Positions 9,647 to 21,684 of a stretch of 64,000 bases of DNA are shown piece by piece (the first letter of the stretch is position 1; every line of letters starts with the position of its first letter). Where the stretch lies: NCBI RefSeq assembly GCF_003573695.1, contig NW_020650859.1, positions 1,426,001 through 1,490,000 of the forward strand, written 5' to 3'. Source of the DNA: Papaver somniferum (lineage: Eukaryota; Streptophyta; Magnoliopsida; Ranunculales; Papaveraceae). A model generated the notes under the pieces. The model searched no databases. It worked only from the letters and a program-made list of their open reading frames with translations, and was not told the DNA's origin. Made by a program: the position numbers and the translations under genes.

Positions 9647-12600
9647 ATTCTCCACCTCGGATCATGCATTCATACATGAGACGATCAACTGTTATCCCTC
9701 CATCTTCTGAACATCGATTGCACCATCACTGGTTGCCTACATATCCACAATAGGAATCAAACCGAAATGTAGTTCACCCAAAGTTGTTCCATAGAACCTC
9801 CACCAGAAGAGAGCAAACCAAACTTGAACGTCACTAACTCAGACTTAACAATCCAACCTACCGGTGATTGTACAAATCTCCACCACGGTGAAAATCCTGA
9901 CCATCAAACCAACAATCATCATATGATCATCCGTTATGCAACATATTGAGAAAATACACCTTACTCCTTTTTGTTCACAACTCCACATTGATTGACATCA
10001 TTATAGTGTATTGCATGCCAACTCAATCATACCATACACGATCGTTGTCCATATGCTACCAATCGAACTTAGTTACAGTCATTATGCGCCTTCGATCCTT
10101 CGCTACCTCTTGAAACTTGCTCCAGCATGAGCGCAACTCCATCTCGGTCTGCCTTGCTCCACCTAAGTTAATATTCCACTATTCTGATCCACTAAATCCA
10201 AGTTGCGCACCACATCTGTTAGGTCTGACATCCATAACTACTCGATAAGAAAATGAAACTACCACGATAGCCTCCATGCTTCTGCCTAAGCATTACCTTA
10301 GCAGAATCATAGTCTTCATCTTGATCTCTAAACTCCAGTCGAGTCAATTGCTTATTTAAACAACTGATCACATACTTGCTCCTTTCCACGAGCATTTCCA
10401 CCAAAGCGAGTTAACGAGATACTTTGTGTTAGTTTGTAACAAACCAACCTCCATGTTATCATCCAAGAAACTAACCATCTTGTATGTACCAAAGCATATT
10501 GAGCATGACTCTAACCGTGCACTAAATAAAACCAATCCACGGATCATTGCCACTGCGTTCCAATATCGAGCTCATATATATCTATGAATCTTGCTTTACG
10601 AGCCTATTCTGATTGGATCATGATTCTACAATCATATTTCCCCAATTCAGTTTTACACCTTTAAAAAAGCTCATAATATCTCCAACCATTGCATACATAC
10701 CAAACACGTGTCCAGCTTCACAAAGACTTCAAAAACTGACACACCATCATTTTCTACATCACCTCAGCAACCTCAACGAGCTTTGACAACAATGTCCCTT
10801 TTACATGCACAATTGTCAAGATAGCCTTTTATCAATTTCTTAAGCAAGCATGTAGTTTCGACTTCATGACAGTCAAACCACAACACAATCGGACTCGGAT
10901 AGAACTGTGACCATCGTCGAAGAATTCACTGCTACCCTTGTAACAATGTATAAAGTCACACATTCTGTCTTATGCATATCCCTTTACCAATCTTGCTCCA
11001 AAAACGTACACCAGTGTTTCGAAATCTGATAATCCTTCATTCACAGAAAGACCCAATGACACCCCAACCATAATATGAAACCTTTGGTTACTTCCTCAAG
11101 CTCCAAGAAATTCAAGACGCTGTTGTGTTTATCTTCTCATGCTTCGTAGAGAAAATATCTTGACGGAAACTATATCTTTGCTGAACCAAATTTCTCAATA
11201 GAAATTTCTACCGTCATCTTTACAGGCTCTGTCACTATTGAAATCAATTTCAGTAACTATAGAAGATGAGCAAACCCCACATATTATCATTGTTATATTA
11301 TTGCTCTCTCCAATAGAAAGTCTCACATTGATCATCAGGAAATCAAATAGCCAATGGATAATAAAGGTTGATGGAAAAACACGCCAAAATTGTAGCCACT
11401 CAAATTCATGCACCGTGTTTTCTCCAAGTAGTATGTGCTAGCTTCCTTAGCCACACCACCATACACATTGTAGTATTGTATATTTATTCTTTAAACTCTT
11501 GAAGTGTCCAAGAGATACCTTTTTAATTCCTCACAATAGGTCTTTACCAAAATAAGAACGTATCTGCAACACAAATAGACCAACCTGTTTCTCACAACGG
11601 TCTTGCACTTAAACTAGCTCCGATCGACTTCAAATGGTATATAATAAAAAAAACTCTTCGATTGAACGTCATCGACAAGAATCAAAAGATCACAAACTAT
11701 CTAGCTTCTCCATCGGAAACAGTACGAGAGAAACTCCAGAAAACATTGTTCAACCCGACATAATGTCAAACTTCAACACAGATAAACGAACCCTAACAAA
11801 CTGTGTCGACAAACTGCTTCTTATACAATAAGAAGAATCCATAGATCCACCACAAACAATATCACATCTCATCCAACGATCACTGTCATGCAACTTATTT
11901 TTAACCACACGCTTCAAATACTAAGACTGAAATCAAACTCTTCACAACTGGAACATATCAAACCCTGGCCAACGGACAATACTTCCAAAACGAAACCTAC
12001 AACGAGATTTTCTCATATCCTTATTGTAACAAACAACTAAGGCGGAACTAGTATGAATCCATCTTCACATTCTTCAACTTCATGTTAAATACAAGCAGCA
12101 ACATTATCCAATTGATGATGATTGATAACCAAATTACTGTTTCCTTGGTTTGGAACAATAATGAGACTTTGACATGCTTATATTCCGTCTGTACCTCCAC
12201 AAACATATATACAAATCAATATTTGAATCCCAACTACAATATTCTTGCCTTCTTGTGTCTTTCCAAGCAAACACCGATTAATTGAAAACCAATCTACAAA
12301 GGTCTTTCAAACAATTCCAAGAATAGTACGAAGTATAGAGAATAAATAAACTTACTTGAAGCCATGCATAGGGTTTACGCTCCAATAAGTATCAATGTCA
12401 AATCTCCAATGTAGAGCACCATAAACATCAAGACAACAATTCTTTACCATATCGAATGTAGATCAAGTGATATAATCCCATTCCTTTCGAAGTACACTTC
12501 ACTTTGCTTTGTTTCCAAAACTGATGAAATCAAATCTCATATTAACTTGAAAACATCAAACTCTGCATCTTCGGAAGCTGTAACATCAAATCCTCACATA

Positions 12601-12690
12601 CTTGATGAAACCAAATCCTTCGTCTTCAAAATTTTCTTCCAACCAGAAAATCGAAAACTTCCTCTTCAAATCTTCTACGCAACCTATAGC
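9647..12690 (-). other. Interior of LTR element, no coding sequence
   Basis: Only short, unrelated open frames on both strands and no recognisable retroelement domain. It is CA-rich on the plus strand throughout, which suggests one compositionally uniform, long non-coding interior and not a decayed pol gene. Confidence 0.6.
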
Positions 12691-12744
12691 TCTGATACCA
12701 ATTGTTGGGGAAATTGGTATCTAACCTAATACTCTGATACCAAT
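12690..12744 (-). other. Duplicated primer binding site and LTR edge
   Basis: CTCTGATACCAATTGTTGGG occurs twice, 42 bases apart (about 12690 and 12732). Read on the minus strand this is the LTR terminus followed by the TGGTATCAGAG primer site, so primer site and LTR edge have been duplicated in tandem. Confidence 0.75.
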
Positions 12745-13628
12745 TGTTGGGGTTCAGAGACATCTACGTTCTAATCTTGCGGAAACATATTAGCTAACAA
12801 GAAACACTTGATCTCTCGGATTGCTCCATGAACCTCACTACGATCTAGGATAAGAAGAAAAGAAAGAGAACCACATAGATGCAAGCCATAAACAAAGCAA
12901 CAAGAAGTAAAGTACTCACAGATTTAACGTGGTTCAACAATATACACAATGTGTGTAATATTGTCTACATCCACCAAACGACTACGACCTCTTTATTTAT
13001 TATAGAATCACCACTGAGAATTACACAACTGATTGACTAAATCAATCCATCGACTCACCACAACGTGACCGAACATAAGAACTCTCACAAGCACCCTATA
13101 ATATCCAAAGTAGCATCTTAATCCATACGAGATAACATTTACCACATTATCTACCACAACGAGACGATCTTATATGCACACCCTGATATAGATTATCATG
13201 AACGCCTTTATCTCAACACCAATAATCTAATCCAGCACCACCAAGATGATCTTCTCCTTAACAAGATGTCTTACTAACATCTACATATGAATACTCCATA
13301 ACGACATATCTTCCAACATCGATAAGTATCCCATAAACACCATAATGATGTACTCCTTCCACCATTAGGTCTCTCACATAACCACCTCAATAGGTGGGAT
13401 GAATCCCTCATATCTCTACGAGATTTACATTGAGGATTCCATCACTAAAACACAGCCTAGACCTCCTTATATAGGAGTAACAAACTTGGTTCCCAAGTAT
13501 TAGCCTCCTTGGTTTAGGAAACCAACTCATACTAGGAAACCATGATCAATTTAGATATCCCATCTTAATATGGTAATTAACTCAAACTAAGAATTTAACC
13601 TAAACTACCAAACCCACGATTCCTTACA
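12745..13628 (-). repeat. LTR (5' LTR in element orientation)
   Basis: Partner of 8761-9646. Its inner edge adjoins the Met-tRNA primer site, which makes it the 5' LTR of the minus-strand element. Confidence 0.88.
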
Positions 13629-13640
13629 GTATCTTCCATC

Positions 13641-13931
13641 ATGTTATCTTTCAAAGAATTGTATAACCAGTTGAAACTCAACAACGATCAAAAACTCTCT
13701 GGTCAATTTGATATCTTGAATGTTTTAATATCTATCCGTCAAATAAGCATTTCGTCTCTAGTAAACTTCTCATCTGATGATATCAATGTTCTGGCGCAAA
13801 CCGATGAACCAATATCCTTTGGTGTGAATCACAAAAGATTCATGATGTGGCTAAAGATGATGGCGGAAGGCAGCAGCGGGGATATTCATCCGATATTTGT
13901 TGCTTATATCAACCGGAGGAGAACTTGCTGA
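13641..13931 (+). CDS. Unrecognised 96-residue open frame
   Basis: An open frame beginning just after the LTR element edge (MLSFKELYNQ...). Composition is protein-like, with ISSLVNFSSDDINVLAQTDE in the middle and a basic end. I see no known domain. It may be a fragment of a host exon cut by the LTR insertion. Its left edge lies within 13 bases of the element, so an upstream part may once have continued across the insertion near 8760. It could equally be spurious. Confidence 0.2.
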   Translation: MLSFKELYNQLKLNNDQKLSGQFDILNVLISIRQISISSLVNFSSDDINVLAQTDEPISFGVNHKRFMMWLKMMAEGSSGDIHPIFVAYINRRRTC

Positions 13932-14170
13932 TACTTGCTGGTGGTCGGGCCAAGTTGCAGTTCATGACAGTCCCTTGTACCATTTCTACATTGAACAACT
14001 AATCATCTGGATGTTAAGAATCTTCGTTTATGGGTGCCTTGCAAAAAAATGTTAAGGTACGTTAGCAAGTAAACGTGTAAACATGTTTCTGTATTTACAA
14101 AGTCTTCTTAACTTGTATCTTAGCAATGCAAGTTTATGGAAGAATAAATAATTATGACTATCAATAAATA

Positions 14171-14690
14171 ATTAAAAACTTTAGAGAAAATGAATTTTGA
14201 TGTATTAAAATAAAAACAGAGTTACGGTCAATGTGATATCCTGTTTTTTCCTTGTTTGGTATCATCACCCATTTTCAACATCAAAGCTAGTTTCTCTGAT
14301 GTTACTAACGTGTGGGGCACTGGAGATGACGCAGTGATTATTTTGTCCATCAAGGTGCATATTAATTTCCTCGAACGTTTGCTCTCAGCTTTGCACGTTT
14401 GATTGAGTATAATCTATATGTTGGTTGTTGTCAAAAACAGGGAACAACCAATGTGTTTCTAGCAGAGCAGCATCTGTCGCTTGTTCCACTTAGATACTAC
14501 GGAACTAGTCTGCAAAACATGCATGTTCATTGGGAGCAGGGTTGAGTGACATGCTAATAAATGTGCTGGGGACGTTTTAAGCCCCTCCATGACCATCAAC
14601 TATTGGTTCCCACGCTGGTTTCTTAGATTTTACATCACCGGACAGATTTCATGTTATGTGACAAAATTTCATTCACAGGGAGATGTTTTT
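14171..14690 (+). other. Gene-less stretch within copy 2
   Basis: Short, broken coding-like pieces occur (around 14300-14360 and 14440-14545, the latter reading FLAEQHLSLVPLRYYG), but they are not joined by a consistent frame and I cannot name a family. They may be exon debris of a duplicated gene. Confidence 0.25.
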
Positions 14691-15462
14691 CTTTTTTGAT
14701 TTGAGGACTATTCTTCTGAGACAAATTGGTTGGTCACTTAATTCGAGCCACAAGAGATTATTTAGGTGGTCACATGCCTAACATATATGCTCTGCTCATA
14801 TGGACCCAACAACCTTCTTAAATGGTCCTAGTTATATCTCATACAATGCACCCAAAACAAAGATAGGTGAGGAAATTATCCACTTTTGTCCTAAATTTTA
14901 ATGGATGCTTCTAATGTTGACTTAATTTGAACTTGGCTTGACAAAAGAGACTGAAATTCATCCAGGGGGAACTCACTTATTTTGATTGTGTGCTTTGTCA
15001 ATCGAGCAAAAAATAAATGCGTGCTTAATTTGTACGTAATGTGTGATTGGTTTCATCTAAACTCGACTATGAGTGATATGAATATGCTTCTCACATGTGT
15101 GTTCTTCTTTTCTACAAGAGTTATTCATCTTTTGCTCTTATACTCTTATCTGATTTCTTTTATTTCCTCCTATAATTTCTTTCTGGTCCTATAAAATATA
15201 TTGCGCCCATCACAGTGAAGTTATTATGTTGCTGGATATGGACACAATTGTAAGTCATTAGGTGTTGGTGCAAAATTAGTTACCTCAACAATCTTCGAGA
15301 TGTGTCCGCAATTGCTTCAAGTCTTTAAAAATTGATGATGGAAATTATGGGTATATGTGAAGACAAAAGAGCTCTAAATAGGTGGGTTCCGGAGAAAAGT
15401 AATATCTTTTGAGTTGGATTTTGATCTCTATTTTTAGAAAAAAACCAAATTTAGTTGTAGGT

Positions 15463-16648
15463 GTCAAAATTTGTACACCACTCAATATACCGGGTGCACG
15501 TTAGGGCCTTCTCCATTCCCCCGATTAGTTACGGTGGTTTTATTTTTTTTCTCTTTCCATGTCTCTGTCTCCAATTTCCATTCTTTGTAGACTTTGTCTA
15601 CATGATAAATTTTTTTTGAAGTTACGGAAACAAGATTTTCATAAGAAAAAAAAAATCAAGTATATGTATAATCAAATCATATAGTAATCAATCGGATATA
15701 TTTGATTTTTAGCTTTTGAAATCAAGTTTGTTTTACCAATGGCTAAGTTTCTGATAACTTATTGATAATTTGCGGAACTAAGATAATTATGCTATCAATT
15801 AAATGTTCTTGATAATTTTGATCTTTAATTGTTATTCAACAACTAATCAAAGTTTTGAATCATGTTTCGGGAAATCAACAAATATTAGAGTATCAAGTAT
15901 TTTGAGATCCAACAATATTAAGAATATAAATGGAAAAATCGATGTTTCAGATTTACTTCACTCTTTGTGATTAAGGGTAGTGTATCAACACTCTACATAT
16001 TCTTATCAAGGTTAAGATATCATAAGTTTTTGCAAGTTTCATTGGGTTGAATAAATATGTATCTCATAATAATGTAACATTAATCTAGATAAAAAAGGTA
16101 CATCATGATGGTAGATGAAAGGCGGAGTTTTTGATATTATTAGTCCCACAATGTCCAGGTTATCTAAGATCCCGCGGTTTATAATCCTTAGGGATACTCC
16201 ATTTATTGTTAAATGGTTTTTGAGTTGGATGTCACATTCTAATATGGTATCAGAACAGGATATTCGTGTCGAGTCATTTGACCGCACATTTATTATTACT
16301 CCGCGTCACCCGATTTATTTTGTGTATGTCCACATGTTAAACGCAGCGAGGCTACACATGAGGGGACGTGTTGAGATTATTAGTCTCACATTATCTGAGT
16401 TATCTAAGATTCTACTCATTGCTATTAGATTTTAGTTGGATGCCCATATTCTAATAGGTTTTAATCATCAATCATATGGAACGAAGAGCGATCGAATTCC
16501 AGTTAAGTTTTGGGAGAGATCCAGGAGACAAAAAAAAAAAGTAAAATAGAGAAGTAAACTTAAAAAGAGGTGGTTTTAGAAAGAAAATTCAACGAATAGG
16601 GGAAGCATAAATGTGCACTCCGATACGCGGGGTGCACAAATTTGGACT
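15463..16648. mobile_element. Possible DNA transposon with degenerate inverted ends
   Basis: 15463-15503 ('gtcaaaatttgtacacc', then CGGGTGCACG) resembles the inverse of 16612-16648 (GTGCACTCC..., then 'ggtgcacaaatttggac'). Over about 38 bases roughly 28 pair in inverted order by eye. No clear target duplication and no transposase. A TRIM element (16127-16456) lies inside, so it would have inserted later. Confidence 0.4.
16127..16456 (+). mobile_element. TRIM (miniature LTR element)
   Basis: Two short related direct repeats, about 16127-16244 and 16369-16456, share 'attattagtc' + 'cacA', 'gttatctaagat', 'gagttggatg' and the end 'attctaata'. The left repeat is followed directly by TGGTATCAGAAC (16245-16256), a near-perfect Met-tRNA primer site. 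The right repeat is preceded by a purine tract (GAGGGGACG). The interior is only ~125 bp and non-coding. These are the defining features of TRIM elements. The repeats have diverged, with indels, so it is old. Confidence 0.75.
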
Positions 16649-16689
16649 CTTGTTATAGTTATCCCAAATAAACACCTAGATGTGTATTC

Positions 16690-17065
16690 ATCTAAAGTAA
16701 CCACCTGGATTTGTACTTATCCTTTAATATTTTTATCTATCCTTGAACATCCATGTCTATCTTCCCCAGTTTTATATTTATCTTGAAAGATCCTAATATA
16801 TCCTCACAAGATTAGAGTCTATCTTGGAAGATATATCCTTGTCTATCTTCAAAAGATTTGAATCTATCTTGGAAGATCCATATTCATCTTCTCATGATTT
16901 GTGTCTATCTCCTCCACAATTAACATTTGTATCTATCCTGAAATATCCATGTTTATCTCTAAAGATTTGTGTCTATCTTGGAAGATCCATATGTATCGTT
17001 CAAGATTTGTGTCTATCTCAAATTGACTTCAAAATTTGTGTTTATCTCAAAATGACTTCAAAAAT
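16690..17065 (+). repeat. Short-period tandem repeat, 'gtgtctatcttggaagat'
   Basis: About twelve degenerate units of roughly 25-33 bases built on GTGTCTATCTTGGAAGATCC, decayed to different degrees. The open frame running through it (16824-17126) is low-complexity and not a gene. Confidence 0.7.
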
Positions 17066-17084
17066 AACTCTGTTTGGGTTCTAT

Positions 17085-17285
17085 AATAATGGTTTCTTTG
17101 ATAAACCAAGTGGAATTCTTTGGTAAATCGTATGTGCTTCCAATAAGTCTTAGGTTTCTCTAATAAACCGAATGAGTTTCTTTAATAAACTGACTGGTCT
17201 TTCGAAATAAACCAACTGACCTTCTATAATAAGTCATGTGAGATTTCTTAATAAACCAACGAGTTTCTGTAACAAACTTAGATTT
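17085..17285 (+). repeat. Short-period tandem repeat, 'tttctttaataaaccaactg'
   Basis: About nine degenerate units of ~22 bases with the core TTTCTTTAATAAACC, immediately after the previous array but with an unrelated unit. Two different microsatellite-like arrays in direct succession suggest one element carrying both. Confidence 0.65.
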
Positions 17286-18960
17286 GTCGTCATGGAATAA
17301 CTTTTGCAGTGTGCACGTACACCATTTTAATGCGGTATAAACATTGTCCCTTCTTAATTCTCAACTTGTTAACGAATTAAGAAAAATACAATACTAACTT
17401 TCTACCACAAGATATGACCAACGTTGTCTACTTCAATATTCACTATCAAAATAAGATTAGGCGGGGATGTTATAAGTCTAATCACACCGTACGATCCATT
17501 GATTGTCTGTCTATGCAAAAAAAAAAAAAAAAGATTACCTGGAAAAAATGGTTACTCTCGAAAGAGAAAATCGGGGATGCCATAAGTCTTCGTTCACAAG
17601 TATGATTTTACCCGCACTCTCTAAAAGAATATTTATAGGATGTTTTTTTTTTATTTTTTTTGATAGATATGTAGTAGCAAGAAAGAAAAAAGTTGAACCA
17701 TATTCATTTCTCACACACCTTACCTAACATTACATTTACTAGTTCATTTCTTATGGAATCATTCACCAAACACACCGTGAGTGTCTTTGAGGCCACAACC
17801 TATAAGGTTAACTGCAATCTTTAGGCTGGGAGTCCAACCTCTAGCCAACTGGAATAATGCAATGTATATTATCTGATATTGGACCTCATATATAATTTTT
17901 TGTAGTCCGTCGAGAAGTTTCGCGGTGATTTAGTTGTATTATTATTTTTATTATTTTAATTTTACAATTAAAGTTTATATATTTACACACATAATATGCA
18001 ATATATATTATCTGATATTATGTCATAGAATAATTAGAAAATAATTTAATTTGTTATTGTAGGAAAATTGTTCTACACACTTAATTTTTCAATCTTGTTA
18101 TGGTAAATTGTTCTACAAACTTATTTTTGAAATCTAAATTTGGTATGTTTCATTATATTAATAATTTATTAATTAATCGATAAATTAATACTTCGCTAAA
18201 TTGATAGAATTTGACAATCCCGAGACTTTAATTTATCGAAGTTTCACTGTATTTAGGTGGTCACATGCCCAACATATATGCTCTGCTCATATGGGACCAA
18301 AAAACTTTTCAAGTGGTCCTAGTTTTTATCTTTCAATCGTTCTATACAGACTACGTCAAACCGCCGGGTTCAAATTTTTGGTGGGTTCCCGTGGGCCCCG
18401 CGGAAGACAGCAAGGAGGGCCGGTATTTTTGAGAGAATTTGGGGGTGGGGGGTTTCTCGGTTTTTTTGGCGGTTCATTAATACTTTCTGTTTATCTTTAC
18501 ACATCCTAAACAAAGACAAGTGAGGAACTTGCAGGGGAATTGTTCGCTTTTGTCCTAAAATTTAATGGATGCTTCTAATGTTGACTGCACTTTGACTTGT
18601 CTTAACTCGTCTAGGGACAACTCATTCAAACTACTGCTACAAGCTTACGGCACCTTGGCGGGTCAACACATCAATGACTCTAAATACACACTGATACATC
18701 ACCTGAAGCTAGAACAACCCCGGATAGATAAGTTAACCTAAGATTTCAACATGCCAACAACATCGAACCCCCTACCTATTTAGGAGTACAATTTAAACAT
18801 GGTAGATCTTCTAGCCACATATTTTCCCCTCTGCTTCAATGGATGGCACGCAAGGCAAAAAGGATTGATGACCAAATGCCTCAACCATTCGGGAATATTC
18901 GAGCTCATAAAATCATTACTAACCCCTACTTCCAACCACCTCATGCAAACCCAAATCCTT

Positions 18961-19509
18961 CCTTCTCATATCCACCAAAAAATGGATCGTATCACGAAAA
19001 ACTTCTTCTGGGGTCATGATTCTTCAATCAGAAAACTCCACCCACTGGGAAAAGACAAGCTCCACAAACCCAAATCACAAGGAGGTCTCGGTATCCGAAG
19101 TAGTAAGGAACACAACAAAGTACTTCTCATGAGACGAGTTTGGCACATTCACCAAAACCCTAACTCTATCTTAGCCAGACTATATAATGCAAAATACCTT
19201 GATCAGACCTCGATTTTCGAAAGCATCCCACCACTCCCGTCTTCGCTTATCCCTCAGTGGATGCAAATGGCCTCGCTCATACCACTTTTCAAACAACATA
19301 TCTTCCACCAAATAGGAGATGGATTACACACACCCATACAAGCAAATTGGATACCACAATTTGAAAGTACCATTAACCCAGCTTCTTGTTATCCGATTCA
19401 ATCAGTAGCAGACATCATCGACCCATCAACCATGAATTGGAATCATGAAAGATTAAGCCTACTAGCCCACCCCATAATTCAACGAATCATCAACATCCAT
19501 ATCCCATAG
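18961..19509 (+). pseudogene. LINE ORF2 fragment (end of RT domain)
   Basis: The open frame reads through MDRITKNFFWGHDS and GLGIRSSKEHNKVLLMRRVW. These belong to the conserved block between reverse transcriptase and the zinc-binding domain of plant LINE ORF2. The catalytic part of the reverse transcriptase is absent because of 5' truncation. Stop at 19507. Confidence 0.8.
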
Positions 19510-20109
19510 AGCAATCAACCCGATAGGATCATATGGCCTTTTACAAAAAGCGGACAATATACTACTGCTTCAGGATACAACTACCTCATTAGCGCTTCTG
19601 CGCAAACTCACCAAAACCCCCTTCCACCATGCAACTTCGTTTGGACACTCCCATGTCCCCCAAAAGTACAACTTTTCTTGTGGAAAGCAATTAATGAGGG
19701 TTTTACCAACGCTCAACATTCTTCATCGCATCCATCTCACCAACTCCAACCTATGCCCTCAATGCAGTTCTAAACTAGTCACATTCTGCTACATTTTCAG
19801 ACAGTCATAGATTCTTGGAACCTCTTATTAAACCAGCTCACAAACCTTCACGTCACCTAACAAGGCATACATATTTCACTACCTCACCAAACAACCATAT
19901 CCGAACTTCTTCAAACAAAAGCACCTGCACCGATAACCACAACCTTCTGCTTCCTTTTTTGGTCTTTATGGTTAACCAGGAATGGTGTGATGTATCACCA
20001 ACAACAACAAAATCTGATAAATGTAATGCAAATGGCCATCAAGCTCCACCGGTACTCCCTGGGATGCAGCCATATCCAAACCCAGCACAAAGAACAGTAG
20101 CAACTTCAA

Positions 20110-20760
20110 CCATCTTAGTAGGATGGCTCAAACCTCAATTAGATTGGATCAATATCAACACGGACGACGCAACAAGAGGAAACTCCGGAATAGCGGGAGC
20201 AGGTATTATTTGCAGAAATGAGGAAACCAACACTATCCTAGCAATAACACAACCTCTAGGCATCACCACAACACTTGCAGCGGAGACCTGGGTCATGTAC
20301 ATAGCCTCTAAAACGGAGACGGAACGAGGATGGTCAAAAGTCCAATTAGAAACGGATTCGGAAAATTCAATCAGATTGGATCAAAATCAACACGGACGGC
20401 GCAACAAGAGGAAACTCCGGAATAGCGGGAGCAGGTATTATTTGCAGAAATGAGGAAACCAACACTATCCTAGCAATAACAAAACCTCTAGGCATCACCA
20501 CAATACTTGCAGCGGAGACCTGGGTTATGCACATAGCCTCTAAAACGGCGACGGAATGAGGATGGTCAAAAGTCCAATTTGAAACGGATTCGGAAAATTT
20601 AATGAGATTTACAACCTCAGATACAGCCCCCTACCCCCCCCCCCCCGGTATATATCTGAACTGGTTGCAGAGATCAAACAAAGGCTCACCCAAATCCAGC
20701 AATATACCATTAGCCACGTCTACAGAGAAGCAAATCAAGTAGCAGATGGTTTAGCAAACC
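20110..20760 (+). pseudogene. LINE RNase H domain, internally duplicated
   Basis: RNase H of the plant LINE type: WININTDDATRGNSGIAGAG with the first catalytic Asp position, then AAETWVMYIASKTE and VQLETDSE. A 232-bp tandem duplication (20141-20604) repeats the core. Because 232 is not a multiple of three, it shifts the frame. A run of about 13 C interrupts the second copy near 20634. The domain end (VYREANQVADGLANRAV) is still readable around 20718-20772. Confidence 0.8.
20141..20604 (+). repeat. 232-bp tandem duplication in LINE
   Basis: 'agattggatcaa' begins both copies (20141 and 20373). They stay nearly identical through 'cggattcggaaaatt', with only about a dozen differences, so the duplication is younger than most of the LINE's decay. 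Confidence 0.85.
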
Positions 20761-21149
20761 GAGCAGTTAGCGGATGAGTGTACGTAATTTCAGTCTAATC
20801 TAACAAATTTCATGTTTCAAAGAAAAAAAAAACAACTCGTTCATTTAGATTGATGATATACCGGCCTAAACAATAATTCAATAATGCATTAAAAATAACG
20901 TTTGATAGTCCCATACTCAATAGGGTACCTTACCTTCTTTTTCTACTTGTTTTTCGTAAATATCAATATGATACAATAGGATCCACCCATTGCGTGTCTA
21001 TGCAAAAAAAAAAAAAAAAAAAAATAATTACTTGGTTAAAATGGTTGCTCTCGAAATGGCTAGTCGGGTACCAATTACCAAGTCTCGTTCAACAGTCTGA
21101 TTCTTTGGGCACTTTCTAAAACTTTCACAATTTTTTTTCTACGTAATAT

Positions 21150-21450
21150 TGGTCAATTAACCCAATAACGACAATTCGTGAGTGAAAAATACATGTAAAA
21201 TTTGATATTGTTTAAATGGATGAGATTGTAAAAACTGTCATGATGTAAATATTTTCATTCTACCCATTTTCAAATATTTTTTCTTATTTTTAATTTACAT
21301 CAGTATGCATCCAATTTCACCCTCATTATCTTTTAAGTTTAAGTCAGGATGAATCCAGATTCAATCTTTCTATTCTTTTGGTGTGCACACTAATTTTTAC
21401 TCGTCCATTAAAACCATGTTTTAAAAATATTTGGACAATTGACCCAATTT
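21150..21450 (+). repeat. MITE-like repeat, family member 1
   Basis: About 300 bp that recurs at 43332-43649 (same strand) and 44832-45203 (opposite strand). Shared landmarks are 'attctacccattttcaaata', 'cattaaaaccatgttttaaa' and 'gacccaatttttc'-like ends. Non-coding. Termini are not clear enough to name a superfamily. Confidence 0.65.
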
Positions 21451-21684
21451 TTCTTTTTCTTACATGGAGGATGTGTTTTTGATAGATGCATATATAATAG
21501 CAAGAAGAACCATATTCATCTCTCACCCACCTTACCTAACATCACATTGACTATTCATTCCAATCTAGAATTCCTCGAGACAATCTATGGATGTCTTTAA
21601 GGCCTGCATAATGGTGATGAAACTCGGAAGTAGAAAGAAATCTTTAAACAAATCAACAGTGCTAGCTAATAGGATAAATGTATA

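Larger units (their letters stand above)
8761..13628 (-). mobile_element. Minus-strand LTR element without coding capacity
   Basis: Direct repeats 8761-9646 (886 bp) and 12745-13628 (884 bp) begin TGTTRGGGTTCAGAG and end CCTTACA on the plus strand. On the minus strand the LTR reads TGTAAGG...AACA. It is followed by TTGGTATCAGAGC, the Met-initiator tRNA primer site used by Ty1/copia elements. A purine-rich tract (CCGAGGTGGAGAAT, minus strand) abuts the other LTR. The 3.1-kb interior shows only short frames and no gag or pol motifs. The flanking five bases, AGATC and GTATC, match only in part, so the target duplication has decayed or the ends are off by a base or two. The LTRs differ visibly more than those of the 312-6660 element, so this insertion is older. 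Confidence 0.85.
13993..17760 (+). repeat. Decayed duplicated segment, copy 2
   Basis: Contains in order four blocks found in the other copies. Block a is 'caactaatcatctggatgtt' at 13996. Block b is 'ttatttaggtggtcacatgc' at about 14759, running to 14960. Block c is 'tgtctatgcaaaa' followed by 'attacctgg' at about 17505-17540. Block d is 'gcaagaaagaaaaaagttga' at about 17677. Copies 3 and 4 have the same order. Several transposons sit between the blocks. No functional gene is seen. Confidence 0.6.
18629..20831 (+). mobile_element. 5'-truncated LINE with target duplication
   Basis: Non-LTR retrotransposon remnant. 18640-19500 encodes the end of the reverse transcriptase and the following region (TKNFFWGHDSSIRKLH, then KSQGGLGIRSSKEHNKVLLM), a signature of plant L1-type ORF2. 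Around 19600-19800 comes a zinc-binding region, and 20110-20760 an RNase H domain (GWLKPQLDWININTDDA, AGIICRNEETN). It ends in AAAGAAAAAAAAAA at about 20818-20831. A 12-bp flanking repeat, ACAACTCATTCA (18617-18628) and ACAACTCGTTCA (20832-20843), is the probable target duplication with one mismatch. Several frameshifts and stops show it is dead. Confidence 0.85.

Noticed and set aside
16824..17126. 100-residue open frame
   Set aside because: It is the translation of a short-period tandem repeat.
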